Under the pieces are notes generated by a model that worked only from the letters and a program-made list of their open reading frames with translations, was not told where the DNA came from and ran no database searches. Below are positions 1 to 13,700 of a stretch of DNA of 64,000 bases, one piece after another (within the stretch, counting starts at the first letter, position 1; each line of letters opens with the position of its first letter). Location of the stretch: NCBI RefSeq assembly GCF_964204645.1, contig NC_134034.1:6381414-6445413 (forward strand). Direction: 5' to 3'. Position numbers and translations under genes: made by a program. This DNA is from Tubulanus polymorphus (Eukaryota > Nemertea > Palaeonemertea > Tubulaniformes > Tubulanidae).

Positions 1-240
1 GTTTCAAGGTCATTTGGTATTGCATATGGTCACCAGGGGGCGTTGAATAGTAGAATAAGTTAGTATTTCCATATTAAATTGGTAACGAGGCATATTTAGG
101 CATATTATGTGATCACAATCAATTACAAAATCGTAGCTGCTGACATGTTCTATGATTGTGGTGAGTTTCAAAGTCATTGGTTTTTGTATATGGTCACCAG
201 GGGGCATTGAATATTGAAATGGTTAGATTGTTGAGCACTG
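1..240. repeat. Dispersed repeat R1, partial copy
   Basis: Two tandem units of about 150 bp, each built around the phrase TGGTCACCAGGGGGC followed by a 'gaatagtagaataa' stretch and 'ttctatgattgtggtgagtttcaa'. It ends with the 3' signature 'catggtgtcccaggacccctag'. The same units recur at 5,330-5,845, 9,590-10,200, 21,300-21,835 and, reversed, 32,690-32,870. No coding capacity was seen; the superfamily is unknown. Confidence 0.75.
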
Positions 241-286
241 GAAACCACTTCCCAAGTGTGCATGGTGTCCCAGGACCCCTAGTTTG

Positions 287-940
287 GATTCGTCCCCCTG
301 GGGGTGGAGTTTCTATTATTTTCAAATCGCTACTCGTCCTACAGTTTTAATCAGATCAATTCCAAATTTGGTATGAATGCTCTATGGACCAAGGCCTATG
401 ATGTCACTGAGTCATTTTTTTATTCGTCCACCAGGGGGTGCCCCTGGGGGTGGAGTTTCTATTTCTTCAAATTTCTATTAGTCTTACAGTATAATCTGAT
501 CAATTTCAAATTTGGTATGAATGTTCTCTGGACCAAGGCCTAGAAAGTTACCGAGCCATTTTTTATGGATTCGTCCCCCAGGGGGGCGTCCCTGGGGATG
601 GAATTTCTTCAAATTGCTACTTGTCCTACAGTTTTAATCAGATCAATTCCAAATTTGGTATGAATGTTCTATGGACCCATGCTTATGAAGTAACAGAGCC
701 ATTTACGGAGTTACGGAGCCATTTTTTTGGATTCATCCCCCAGGGGCGCCCCTGGGGGTGAAGTTTCTATTTCTTCAAATTGCTACTAGTCCTACAGTTT
801 TAATCAGATCAATTCCAATTTTGGTATGAATGGTTTATGGACCAATGCCTATGAAGTACAGAGCCCTTTTTGGATTTGGCCAAAAGGGGACACCCCTAGG
901 TATGCAGCTTCTATTTCTTCAAATTACACAGCGGAGCTAT
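287..940. repeat. Tandem array of about 145-160 bp units (four to five copies)
   Basis: Each unit starts with a C/G-rich block (variants of CCCCCAGGGGGCGCCCCTGGGGG) and continues 'tggagtttctatttcttcaaatt', 'cctacagttttaatcagatc', 'aaatttggtatgaatg' and 'tatggaccaaggcctatg'. Block starts lie near 290, 425, 570 and 735, with a decayed unit near 875. Apparent short reading frames here are by-products of the repeat. Confidence 0.8.
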
Positions 941-1585
941 ATAAGCCGATAGGCACCTTGTTTAGTAAGATATCGGATATGGCCATAGAAAAACGTCACT
1001 GAATGGAATAAAAATAAAACATGAAAATGAATAAAACTGATGTGTTTATTTATTCACTATTTCAACATAATATCCTGGTTATGATGAAGCCTATTTTTAA
1101 CATCTAAAAGAATATAGTGTAATTTTATACATGATTAATAAATGATCGGACTTTGAGACAATGATTTGAATGGAGTATTTATATTTTGGGATCACACTTT
1201 ACACTACAATATAGGCGAGTTTCCGACTAGTAAAATTCCCCGTATACCACGACGATCTGTAACGCACAATTCCCCGCATACTTAAGCGATCCTTAGCGGA
1301 GGAATCCCCGTGTGTAGGTGATCCATAGCGTTACGGCAGCAATAGAAATAACGTTACCGGTAGCGGGGAAAAAGTCCCGATTGAGCGATCCAAGCGCCTG
1401 CGCTAATTTTCGTTTCCCGGCACCCGGGAATGAAAGGGGACTTTCATTGACTGGTGCATTAGGTTGTCATTAGATGATGGTGAACTTTACACAAAGAAAA
1501 TGCTTGAAATGCGGCGGTCATATTATGTAATAGGCTAGCGGCAAGCGAACAGCCCTATACTTTTTGTGCCCTATGGACATTTTAG
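941..1585. other. No gene recognised; CpG-richer stretch upstream of the first visible SARNP exon
   Basis: Positions about 1,220-1,450 are richer in CpG than the surroundings and could hold a promoter or 5' UTR. I looked for the missing first exon of the SARNP-like gene, a short ATG exon ending in phase 0 before a GT donor, and found no convincing candidate. An ATG at 1,573 is out of frame with the SAP exon. Confidence 0.4.
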
Positions 1586-1703
1586 ATTGCCGAGTTAAAG
1601 AAGGAATTAAAAGAACGTGGTTTATCAATGAGTGGTAATAAAAGTGATCTTCAGGAACGATTAAGAATTAGTATCGAAGAAGCTGGAGAAGTGAATGATG
1701 CAG
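1586..1703 (+). CDS. SARNP: SARNP exon: SAP domain
   Basis: Acceptor TTTAG at 1581-1585 and donor GTAAGC at 1704. Starts in phase 0 and ends with one extra base. Encodes the SAP motif with the L-K-x-E-L-x-x-R-G-L signature and the second helix K-S-D-L-Q-E-R-L, then an acidic tail. Confidence 0.88.
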
Positions 1704-4700
1704 GTAAGCATGTAAAGCTATGTGCGGCTAAGTATAAATCGTCTTATACCCACTCTGGGTAAAGCTCCTTGAAGGCTACTGCCACTTCTTGTCCACTAGG
1801 GCATCGATCTATGTATAGTGCAAATCAAGTTTTGGAAAGTCTTGATAGAGTTGCAATGAATTATCTTAGTATTTAGTTTAGCCTATAGCCTACATGTCTC
1901 CTATCCACATCTGCAGCCCAAAATTTCTAGAAAAATATAATTACTGGCTTGCAACCATCATTATTGTTTGCCAAAATCTAGCTTTTTTTCATATTTTTAG
2001 AATCAACTTTGTTGATCTTGTTGTAGTATTTTAAGTCTTGCTATGAGACGGAAGACTTCTAAGGCTTCTAATGCAACTAAGGCTAACAATGAAGGAACTG
2101 GTTACTTTCTCTGTGTCTGTCTTACAGTTTTAGCTTTGTTAATAGTTGGTTGATCTTGATGAAACGTGGTTACTATGTTAGAAAATGGGTCTAGTATTGT
2201 GCAGTGCAGAGAATAGGCCCGGTGTGCCGCGTAGTTTCAGAACTAGGCACTAAAAACTGGTTTTCCGTAATATGACCTTGAAGATGACCTCAACTGAGGA
2301 ACAGGGTGAAATTTAAATGGCTGACTTGACAAAATGTAGCTAAATATTGGCTCTTTGAATAACATATCCAAAATGCTATGGGAACTAATGCATGGTAATT
2401 TCGGAGTTTTATTTGAGCGAGAACCGTTGTGGCCTATGGCTTGTAATGATGATAATAATAATGGTAATTTAATTTTCTATAGTGATCTACAATTGGTGGA
2501 ATATACTTCTCAGGGCCGAGATATTTGGATAGTTTCTGATACTTAGTACTTCTGAAATTAGTATAGCTGCAAATAAATGTGGTTGGAATGTAGAATTCCT
2601 TTGGAAGTCTGAAATTGGGCCTATTTAAGATGAAACTACTAGTATAGAAATATGTTTAGTTAGCCTATATACACACACTCATATCAGAGTGACACAAGAT
2701 ACAGTATGGATCGATTGGTGGCCATAGAGCTCAGATGCTGTCTACTATCTACATTTTTATCGAGGAAAATAATGCAATTGTTGTGATATTCTTATTTTCA
2801 ACCCTTGGTTGGGGGGGGGGACTCTTGGATCATTCATTTAACAATTGGACCTATGAGCCTATATAGTTTTATTACTAGCCTAAAAATGAATGATATTGAA
2901 TGATATTCAATTGAAAACACTACAGATTTGCTGGCTGATGTAAGTGCTGAAGTTGATGATGATGATGTTGCTGCACTTGAGGATGAAATCCTTGATGAAA
3001 CTGTGAGTATTTACAGAGATCCCTTCCCAATGTTGACAAATGAGTGGCATAGGCCTATTGTGCTAGTCCGTGAAGAAGACATCAATGTGTATAACAATTA
3101 GTTTCACTAAGCTAATTAGGCTATGAATAATGCAGCTATCAATGTAAATCCTGACACCCCCTCACCTACCTCACACATTCGACACCTATTTGACACTTTT
3201 GATAAAAATTTCTGCCCCAGATTCAATAGAATTTCACCAAAAATAACTCACCTCTTTAGCCAGAGCTGTCTCAGAGCCTAGACAGGTTGACCGGAAACCT
3301 GGGTCCACTGAACATTATTTGGCATTACCTTTTTGGGCAAATAGCTCATTTTTAGTTTGCGTTCAGAGATATGTAGCTAATTAATGGTTTGCCAATTGCT
3401 GTTGAAATTGTTGATGGGTATACTTTGGGAAGGGATCTCTTACACATCCCACATCTATTAACTTTCAACTTTCTTCCTTGCATAATAAGATAAAAACCCA
3501 CTAGGCCTATGTACAAATTAAAAGAATTAAAAATCAAGAATTCATTTATTCAAACAATCTAAATTAAAAATACACGACGTTTCTATCTCGCCCTAGAGAT
3601 CATCGTCAGGTTTTGATCTCTAGAAGATGATCTCTAGGGTGAGGTTGAAACGTCATGTATTTTATATTTTAGATTGTTTGAATAAATAAATTCTCAATTT
3701 TACATTCTTTTAATTTGTACATAGTGGGTTTTTATCTTATTATCCGTTCACCACGTGTGGTTATCGTACTGCTGTCTTCTTTGCGTTAAGTTGACTTAAG
3801 TAGAATGGCACAACGTCCTGATATCATCCATCATATTTAGCCATTTCATCAGTTTGCATACACATAGTAGTTCTTCACATCGATGTCCCCACAGACTTGC
3901 ACAATATGCCACTCATTAGTCAACATTGGTTAGATTTCATATGTGATGTTTTAAAAGGCATCGTAAAAGTTTTTTGTCAAAAAGTCAAAAGTTGAAAAGT
4001 TGAACTTGAGTCTTGATATTTAAGACGTGTAAGCAATCTCTCCCTGAAGTTCGTATTGGTCCAGTGTTTTCAATTATTCAGGTGTCTGGTCCCGGACCCG
4101 TCTGTTAGTCCATTTAGGCCCAGTTGATTTTTTTCAACCCAACATTCATCTCAATCAGTTTGACTCACGCATGATAAGACTGTTGGTACAGGGTTCTGGT
4201 CATCAATTTGATTTTGGGGCCTTCAATTTTAAAAATGTTGCAGATCTATAGACTTATGTTTGTTTTTGTAGTAATGGAAATCTGGCAACATTGTGCTATT
4301 TTGACGAAATATAAATTGTTTCGATTTCTTTTCATTCAATTTTGTACGTAAGGTGTCTTTTTGAGTCATTGGGAATGAAAAAAAGAAGTTATGTTCCCTC
4401 CCATTTTGATAGGTTATGATCTTAAAATGTGTATATTTTTTCTATATTTAGCTTTTATTGTCTGCTGGTAAAATCTGTACTTCAACTGATTAAGAAGGCC
4501 TTAGTGTGAGCATTTGGCCACTGCCTTGAAAATTAGCAAATTTCCTTTAAAAAGTTGCTGCATTTGGCAGTGAATTTGGCATAAGATGGGCAGTGAATGG
4601 TAGTGAAATTGCTAGCCTGGTTTTCCTATAGAAAGTGCTTACTTTGGTTTGAAAAAAGTGGTGTTGCGTGCTTATTTTGAGCCCACTTGGGACTTAACTC

Positions 4701-7700
4701 CCAGCAGGCTATTGCGTTCACTTTTCGTCCGTCATCCGTCATCCGTCCGTAGATGGAATCCAGTTTTTTTGGGAAGTTTTGAAGACGCTTCAATGTAATG
4801 TCTTGATATTTGGTGTACACATGTATCTACCCTAGACACATCGTCAGCCCAAAAACCATCCCTGCCAGAATCAAGATGGCCGACTGGCAGCTATTGTTGT
4901 TCGCCAAAATCAACACTTTTTACACATTTTTGAAGTTTTTGAGGGAAATTTTGAAGACACTTTGATCAATTACCTTGATCTTTCGTTTATATTCGAATCT
5001 ACCAAGGGCCCATCAGCATAAGAAAAATTGGGTCGATCGGACTCAAGATGGCCGTCCTATGACCTTTTTAGTGCCCGAAAATGTCAATTTTGGCCGGAAT
5101 TCTAGGTCCTGTAGCTTCCTTCCGGTTTGCCATTTCTCATTGCAATTTGTGATGGGTATTCCTTGGAATGGGAAGTTTTATACCTGAGACAGGTATCTTT
5201 GATCAGCCAATTATGACGCAATTGGCGGCCATCTTGGTGTCATCAGTATTCATTCGTAGGTGGGAAAAAGTTTTTCCACATTAAAATGATACCTAAGCAT
5301 ATTGTGTTACTGTAATCAGTTGGAAAGTTGTAGCCCATGACGTGTTCTATGATTTTGTTACCATGATCAATTGCAAAGTTGTAGTTCATGACATTGTCTA
5401 TGATTGTGGTGAGTTTTTATGGACATTAGTTATTCTATGTAGTCACCAGGGGGCGTTGAATAGTAGAATAGCTTAGTATTTCCTTTTTAGATTGGTACCT
5501 AGGCATATTTTGTTGCAATGATCAATTGCAAAGTTGTAGTTTATGACATGTCCTACGATTGTGGTGGTTTTTAAGGTCATTGGGTTTTGCATATGGTCAC
5601 CCGGGGCATTGAATAGTAGAGTGACTTAGTATTTCCACATTAAATTGGTAACGGAGCATATTTTGTTATCACAATCAATTACAAAATCATAGCTGCTGAC
5701 ATGTTCTATGATTGTGGTGGGTTTCAAGGTCATTGGTTTTTGTATATTGTCACCAGGCGGCGTTATGTATTGAAATTGTTAGATTGTTGAGCATTTGAAA
5801 CCACTTCCCAAGTGGGCATGGTGTCCCTGGACCCCTAGTTACCATTGCCTTGCAACTATGAACCCTGTTTTGTCCTTCGGCCGAAGTAAGTTGAGACCCT
5901 GGACCCAGTTCCACAGTTCTGAGTTAGAGTTAACTCTGAGTTAAAGTTAGTTCATTTTCAATGAGTTAACTCTAAGTCAAATCTTAACTCAGAACTGTGG
6001 AACTGGGTCCTGCTGTTTTTATTAATGACCTGACAGTTAAAATGATTAATGAAAACACTGGGACCTATGCGTATGATGGACCATATCAATTGCAAAATTG
6101 TAACCAAATGTATTCTATAATTTTCAAGCATTTCATCATTTTTATCCCTTGTTGTTGATTCTGTTCTGATTGTAGAACTTTTCTTATGTAGGAAACGAAC
6201 ACAATGATAAATGAGGATGCATTGACTACTGATGATGTTCTTGAGAATCTTGAAGCCAGTTTAGTTGATGCAGGAGTTGGTATCGATCCACCACTTAAAG
6301 TTCAGAAAATGATCACTAAGTCACCACAACATGCATCAGTGCTCATGTGAGTTTTATACTATGCAGATGAAATCTTCCTCATACGATGTGTTTTAGGATT
6401 TATCGATTTTATAACGAACTTTGATACAACGATGTATCAGATATAACAAATATAGAATTTCGTCCCCAGAAAATTTGATTAATCTCGTACTGGATATAAC
6501 GAACTATCGGTTATAACAAACATTTTTGCTGGTCCTGTGAAGTTTGTTGTAATGAGGTTCCACTGTACCAAGCTTTCAATGTATCTGAAAGTAACATGGA
6601 TGAAAATTGATTGAAATAGTTCAGTAAATCAATTTGGTAAGTGGTTAGGCATTTATTGCCATCGTCTGCATACCCTCATTTGCTTGGTCTTTACTAACTG
6701 CTGAGAAAAAATCACTGACCAAAAGATCCACATTTGCCTAGTGTGCGCTCACTAAGTGACTGTTCACTTCCAATCATAGACTCAATGACCAATGAAATGT
6801 AAGTCAAGAATGGCTTTTTTCATGGATTCTGCAATTTCGAGAGAACTAGTGTAGCATCACTTGTTGAGCTTTCAAACTAGAGTAAAAGTTGACGATCAGA
6901 CAAGAAATTGTCTGTGGCGACAAATATTGGCAAGTAATCGTCAGGTGTGCTGCTGGATTTAGCATAAAACGATGCGACTTAGAGATACTAACATAAACAT
7001 GTAAATAAGATTGCTTTCATTTCAAATTATGATTGAATCACTTGACTTTTACATCATACCAAGCTTTTTATCTAACTTTAATTGCTACAATATTTTTTGC
7101 ATTATAGGGTGAAAGAGTCTGTGGTGATTACAGAAAATAGTGTCAACAAACCTACATCTGATTCTGAAGTAATTATGTCCTCTCTGGTCCTTGCCCCCGA
7201 GTAAAGTCAACTTCTAAAGATACACAGTTTCAGACACTTCAGTGCTTTTATTTTCATTAAAAATGAAGGTTCAGACATTAGAAAATTAAGATATGAATTA
7301 GAACCAGTTAAAAACAAGAGAATAAATGCTAACATCATCTTGATGATAAAATAAAAAATCTGAAGTAATTATTATGTCATCTTTTATAATGGAATTAAGT
7401 ATTCAGTGAAAAACCTGTAAATATAAAAATGAAAAAAAAATTAGAAGTGTCATTCTTACTTATAAACCTAATAAGTATGATTATATTGTTATTAACCTCA
7501 AGTTTATTCACATTTTCAATTTGCCCATTAATAAAGATGAATTGCATTTTTGATAATGGAAACATTCCCAATCTACAAGTTTATCATGCATATCAATTAA
7601 AATGTTTTCAGAAATTACTTGAGCGTGTGAAGAAATATGGTGCTCAGTCAGAGGACAGCAAAAAACAAATGCGTGCAGCACGATTTAACGTGGGTCAAAC

Positions 7701-10700
7701 TTCAGAAGAAACAAACTCTGTGGGTGCAAAATCTATTACTACATTAAGTACTGGCAAGGTAAAGATCATAAAATACTAACTTTCGTTGAATATCAGCCAT
7801 TGATTATTTGAGGCTTTATAAATCATTGCCGTATAAAAACTAAGCAAGAAATTGTATTAAGCTAGGTAATTAGAAGGCCGGTGTGTAGATCGAGTAACAC
7901 GTAAAAATCTCCCAAAATTTGATTTCACAGCAAAATATGATAAAATATTCTTATCTTGAAAAACTTAAATAGTTTTCACAAATTTCTAATTTTTCGTGGT
8001 TTTTTTTTTAATATTCACCTCGGATAATCTGTGACTTTTACCAAGCTGCGTGCATGAAAATGACATTAGGCCTATTCAGTGACTTTTTAGCAAGGAACAT
8101 GCATGATATTATCTAAGTTTTGAAAATTTCTATGAAGAAATCTAGTCTAGAAGTAATAGTAAAATATCTATGTACCCTAAATATTATTGTGAAAAGTATT
8201 ATCTATTTCATTTAGGTTACTTGGGTGATTTTTGCCAGGGGGATTTTTGCTGCGGGGATATTTACCGGGGGATTTTAAACGAATGTAGGTAAAAATGTCC
8301 CTGGAAAAAATGTCCCAGAAAATGGGTCCCCGGAAAAAAAATGTCCCATAAGGTAGAAAAAAATGTCTTGGTCTATCATTACTAATTTAGTAAATTTCAA
8401 ATCGAATTAACACCAGAGAACAAACTTGGCAATTGTGTAAATTGCACACTAACCATAAAAAAAGAATTCATTGAGTGACCATGAGGCCTAAAAAAATTTG
8501 GCATTAATTAGTTTTGCCTATGAGAACATGTGAAATCATTATATAATGCGTCAAATTTAAGAAGATTTACTATTGAATTGAATGCACGGTTGCTAAATTA
8601 GATATCATTAATGGGGAAAATTATGAAAAGTTATAAAGTAAATGCACAGTCACTTCAATTAAGATGTCAAAGTTAAGAAGGTTTTAAATCTTTAATACAA
8701 ATAATTAAATCAGAATAGATCCATGATTTATAAAATGTTGAAATTGTAATTAAAATTTATTACCAAGTTTGTTCTCTAGTGTTATTATGATGTGAAATTA
8801 ACTACATTACCAAGTTAGTAATGAAAGACGGGGACATTTTTGCCGGGCATATTTTTACCGTTTACCGATTTTTGATTGGTTTCGTCGTCATACAAACCCA
8901 TCTATGGCATCGTTGTGATATCTGTCTATCTGTCTGTGTCCGTCTGTCTCTCGCTTATATACGGTAATTGCTTTGTAGAGGGCAGTTTTTTAGCCAACTT
9001 CACTTTTCATCCGTCCGTTGGTATGTAGACGGAATCCAGTTATTTTGAGAAGTTTTGAAGACGCTTCAATGTAATGTCTATATATTTGGTTTATACATGA
9101 AGCTACCCGAGACACATATTCAGCCCAAAAACTGGCCCTGTCAGAATCAAGATGGCCAGACTGGCAGCCATTGTTGTTCGCCAAAATCAGCACTTTTTAC
9201 ACATTTTTGAAGTTTTTGAGGGAAATGTTAAAGACGCTTTGATCAATTAGCTTGACCTTTCGTATATATTTGAATCTAACAAGGGCCCATCAGCATAAGA
9301 AAATTGGGTCAATCGGACTCAAGATGTCTGTCCTATGACCTTTTTAGTGCCCAAAAATGTAAATTTTGGCCCAAATTCTGAGTCCTGTAGCTTCCTACTG
9401 GTTTGCCATTTCTCATTGCAATTAGTGATGGGTATTCTTTGGAAAGGGAAGTTTTATATGAGACAGGTATTTTTGATCAGCCAATTATGGCGCAATTGGC
9501 GGCCATCTTGGTGTCATCAGTACTCATTCATAGGTGGGAAAAAGTTTTTCCACATTTAATTGATAAGCACATTGTGTTACTATAATCAATTGGAAAGTTG
9601 TAGCCCATAACGTGTTCTATGATTTTCGTGAGTTTCAAGGTCATTGGTTTTGTATATGGCCACCAGGGGGTGTTGAATAATACAATAACTTAGTATTTCT
9701 ATATTATATTATATTTGTACCCATGCATACTTTGTTACCACAATCAATTGCAAAGTTGTAGCTCATGTCATCTTCCTATGATTTTAGTGAGTTTTAAGGA
9801 CATAAGTTATTCTATATGGTCACCAGGGGGCGTTGAATAGTCGAATAAATTAGTATATCCTTATCAGATTGGTACCTAGGCATATTTTGTTACCATCTAT
9901 TGCAAAGTTGTAGTTCTATGATTGTGGTGAGTTTCAAGGTCATTGGGTTTTGAATATGGTCACCAGGGGGCGTTGAATAGTAGAGTAACTTAGTATTTCC
10001 ATATTAAATTGGTAACGAGGCATATTTTGTTATCATAATCCATAACAAAATCATAGCTGCCGACATGTTCTATGATTTTGGTGGGTTTCAAGGTCATTGG
10101 TGTTTGTATATGGTCACCATGGGGCGCTATATATTGAAATTGTTAGATTGTTGAGCATTTGAAACCATTTCCCAAGTGGGCATGGTGTCCCTGGACCCCT
10201 AGTTTATCCTGACATATATCGATTTCATTAAACTTTGCCGATTAGTGCTGTTCATACTATCATCACTGCATCACACATACTGCTGAATGCTGACTGCGTG
10301 CATACAATTGTACTATATAGCAGACACGAGGCCCTATTGCGCTGACGCACGTGTCTATACGGATCTTGTCGCTGTCAGTTGATGAAATAAACAAAATAAT
10401 GCAAGAGTAACATCCGGAAGTGATTTATAGGCCAGCCCTACGCTGAGCCTATTACTATACAAATTTAATTCGTTATGGTTTCCAGATGAAAGGGTTTTTA
10501 CTGTGCAACCTTGGAATATATTCATGATACAAATCGTGTATTCAAGCGTGCCAAATTTTGAAAAGGCCTCGTCAAAATTTACAGCAGGTTTTTGACGAAA
10601 ATATGAACGCAAAACTGCCAGTTTTAAAAAGCCAATCGGAAAGTATTGCCTCCTCCAGAGATGAGAATTTCTCGCTTTTTTGTGATGAGAAATTTAGAAT

Positions 10701-13700
10701 AGATTGCCCATGGGCAAAGTGTGGTTTACCTTGAAACCTAGAAGTTGTTTGGAGTAAGGGCATTGCTTGAAAAATCTTTTTAATTCGTGACTTCAAAGTT
10801 CCACAAGTTTATATCGTATTTTATCTTTCTGAAAGACTTATTTTGTAGTCAAATAAGACCAAAGATATACATTTGGTTATGGTCCACGTCCAAAATTTTA
10901 TATTTTCCAAAAAAAATATGTTTCACAATATGAAAAAAATATTCAAATAAGGCCATCCCAAAATAATTGTCTGTTTGCCGTAACACCGACTCAACTTTTC
11001 AGGATGAGTCGGTAGGTAAGAAAAAATCTTTTTTGCTTAATTTTTTGGCAAAAAAAAACTAATTTATCACCTTCTACATGTAAACAATATCCCAAAAATC
11101 ATCTACGTTGTGCACGGGAAATTTGTCTAATAGCGTAGATTTAGAGAATTATTCTAAAATTATAACTTCGTCCAGAGCGTCATGTCATCTCTGTGTTAAA
11201 AATGAAACAGTGCATTGAATATGTGCGCAGTTTTACGTTACCAGCTCTGATATAGTCACTATTAGAATGAATGGCAGCTTATTGGAACACTGCCAGTTTC
11301 CTGGAAAACTTAAATTAGGCCACATTGACAAGGCATGTTTTCACAAGATGCACACTTGAATTCAAACATATATAATACGTAGCTCATACGTAGGCAGTGG
11401 GTCGGTCGGCCGTTTTTTTCAAAAATGAAATTTATTTCAATGAATCCCAGAAAAAAGTTTTCACTCGGAACCTTTGAAGTCGGGTCGGTCGGGTTTCGGC
11501 AAACAGACCATAAATATGGGATGGCCTAAAATTCATATGATGTCACATATCAGAGGGTGGCTGAATATTGGGTCATGGAAACCTCTTCCAATGTTGGCCG
11601 CGGAAGTTAAAATACCGGTACAGAAGAAATCGGTTATTAGATCGTTTTAAATCCTGGAATTTACGACTACAATATTCAGACCTCGGCCTATACTTTTAGT
11701 TTGCTGCTTAATATTTTCAGGTCACAAGAAATTACAATTTATTACAAATTCTATCAAACAGAAAACACAGCACTCATCTTCTGCTACGATTATTCAGCTT
11801 ATTTTCATGTCAAACGCGCACGCGTTACAGCATCACCTTGAGTAGTGTACTGTACGAGCTTGTGTATGTGTGTCGTGTAGCACTCTGCGCGCACAGGTGG
11901 AGGCCTCATGTCAGTGAATGTTCGCTTACATTTCAACGTCAATCAAAACAATCACCGGGTATTAAAATGAAACAATATCTATGGCGGTTGTGTGAAATAA
12001 TTTCATCCTCACCAGCAATGAGCATTTAAAATTCGCACGTATACGGCACCTAGTCCAATGAAACGTACGCCATTCTATGGCTTTCTCATAATTATTTTAG
12101 TAGCGCCGGAATTCCCCGTATATCCCAAAAACAGCCAATCACATTCGCTCGTAGAGTCGACGCCCCCCAATCGAGGTCATTGCAATTTTATACGCGAGAG
12201 CTAAGAATTTCCTGCCAAAAACAGTTTTTTGTAGAATTTTAACTCAGTTGACCACGTACATCGACGGAGGTTCGCCATGTCTTCAATCGCATCGATTATA
12301 CGTCATTTAAGCCGAGAACCAATGAAACAAATGCTCACATAAAAAAACGTACCGCGATTTTACATGAATTGGCTCAATGCCAACCTCATGTCGCTGACAA
12401 AGGTTAACCAAAAACGAGCTCTCCAAATTGTCCAGATCCATTAAGAAATTGATGGGGGGGTGGAAGGTTTGCTGTGTCTGGCATTACCGTAAAAACAGGC
12501 GTATAAGTCAACGCGGCGTATAAGTCGAGGTCGATTTTTAGACCTACATTTCATGATTTTAGCATATATCCGGCTTATAAGTCGAGTCCCTTCTCTTAGA
12601 AGAATAATTACTTGTATTATATTGAATAGTTTGTTTTGATAACGATGTGCGCCTTCACGCACGCCGCTGCGCGTCAGCCTGATTGCTGCTGTGTGTTAAT
12701 CAATAGACTGTTACACACACACTCAGGTATAATACACTACCATACAGTGATATAGTAGTGTGAGTCACACGCTATATATAGCTTATGTATTAAGCGCTGC
12801 TATGAGCGCGCATATATGAATACATCGTTTTAAATGAAGCTATGTCAAGATGAAAGAAGTTTTTTCATGAAGTAACTTTATTTATCATGAATAGTTATTC
12901 AAACTGTTATAGCAGTAAGAAGATGAACACTGTCTTTTTTGTCTGGTAGAATCAATATTTCTTGTGACCTGAAAATACTTAGTAGAAAACTGTACTCGGC
13001 GTATAAGTCGAGGTCAATAATTTAGTGGTAAAATCAAGGGTTAAAAACTCTACTTATACGCCAGTTTTTAAGGTATGTTTCGGCTCACAAAACTGAGTAT
13101 TTTTTTAGCATGCTTGATGGTACTCAGCCCAAAAAATACGAATATGAAAGATGTTCGTTATGTGCTGCCATCTTGTATTGCCAATATAAACTGCTGTGAA
13201 AAAATAACCAGTTCGTGCTGCCATCTAGAAATGAAACAAGACTGTTTTGGAAATCATGCTGGGAACTCCCACTTTGAGCTTCGTGTATATGTTGCAGTTT
13301 AGCTGGAATTTCAGTAATAAGGCCTAATAGAAATTTTCATCATAAGTCCCGCCATCCCTGCTTCTCTATGATAGGCCTAGCCGCAGAAGTCATCAGGTGT
13401 TCATGTGAATCCACAACTTTTTATTTCCGCGTTTAAGATTTAAATTTGTATTTCAAGATCGATTCCTGTGATACCTAGTCAGTCTCTGACAGTTGTAAAC
13501 AAGCAAAGGATGATCTATCAGGGTTATTGTCAATGTTTGTAAAATGTCAATGTCTGTCTCAGTCAGTCTAACTAGAGGACCAAAGGTCCTGTGCTCTCGA
13601 GGTACAGTTTTTAGCATTGGTTGACGTTTATGACGTCATGCCAATTCTAGTAAAATGGATCGAAAAAGGTAGTACGAAAAAATAGCACCGACTCTTCTCA

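Larger units (their letters stand above)
3003..6191. other. SARNP intron with foldback elements and R1 repeat
   Basis: About 3.2 kb of intron. It holds a 262-bp foldback (3,482-3,743), a long R1 copy (about 4,718-5,845) and a 111-bp palindrome (5,899-6,009). No exon-like sequence was seen elsewhere in it. Confidence 0.6.

Noticed and set aside
7429..7779. 116-codon secreted-looking protein
   Set aside because: The hydrophobic N-terminal part is intron sequence. Only 7,612-7,758 has splice sites and the conserved R-A-A-R-F-N-V motif of SARNP.
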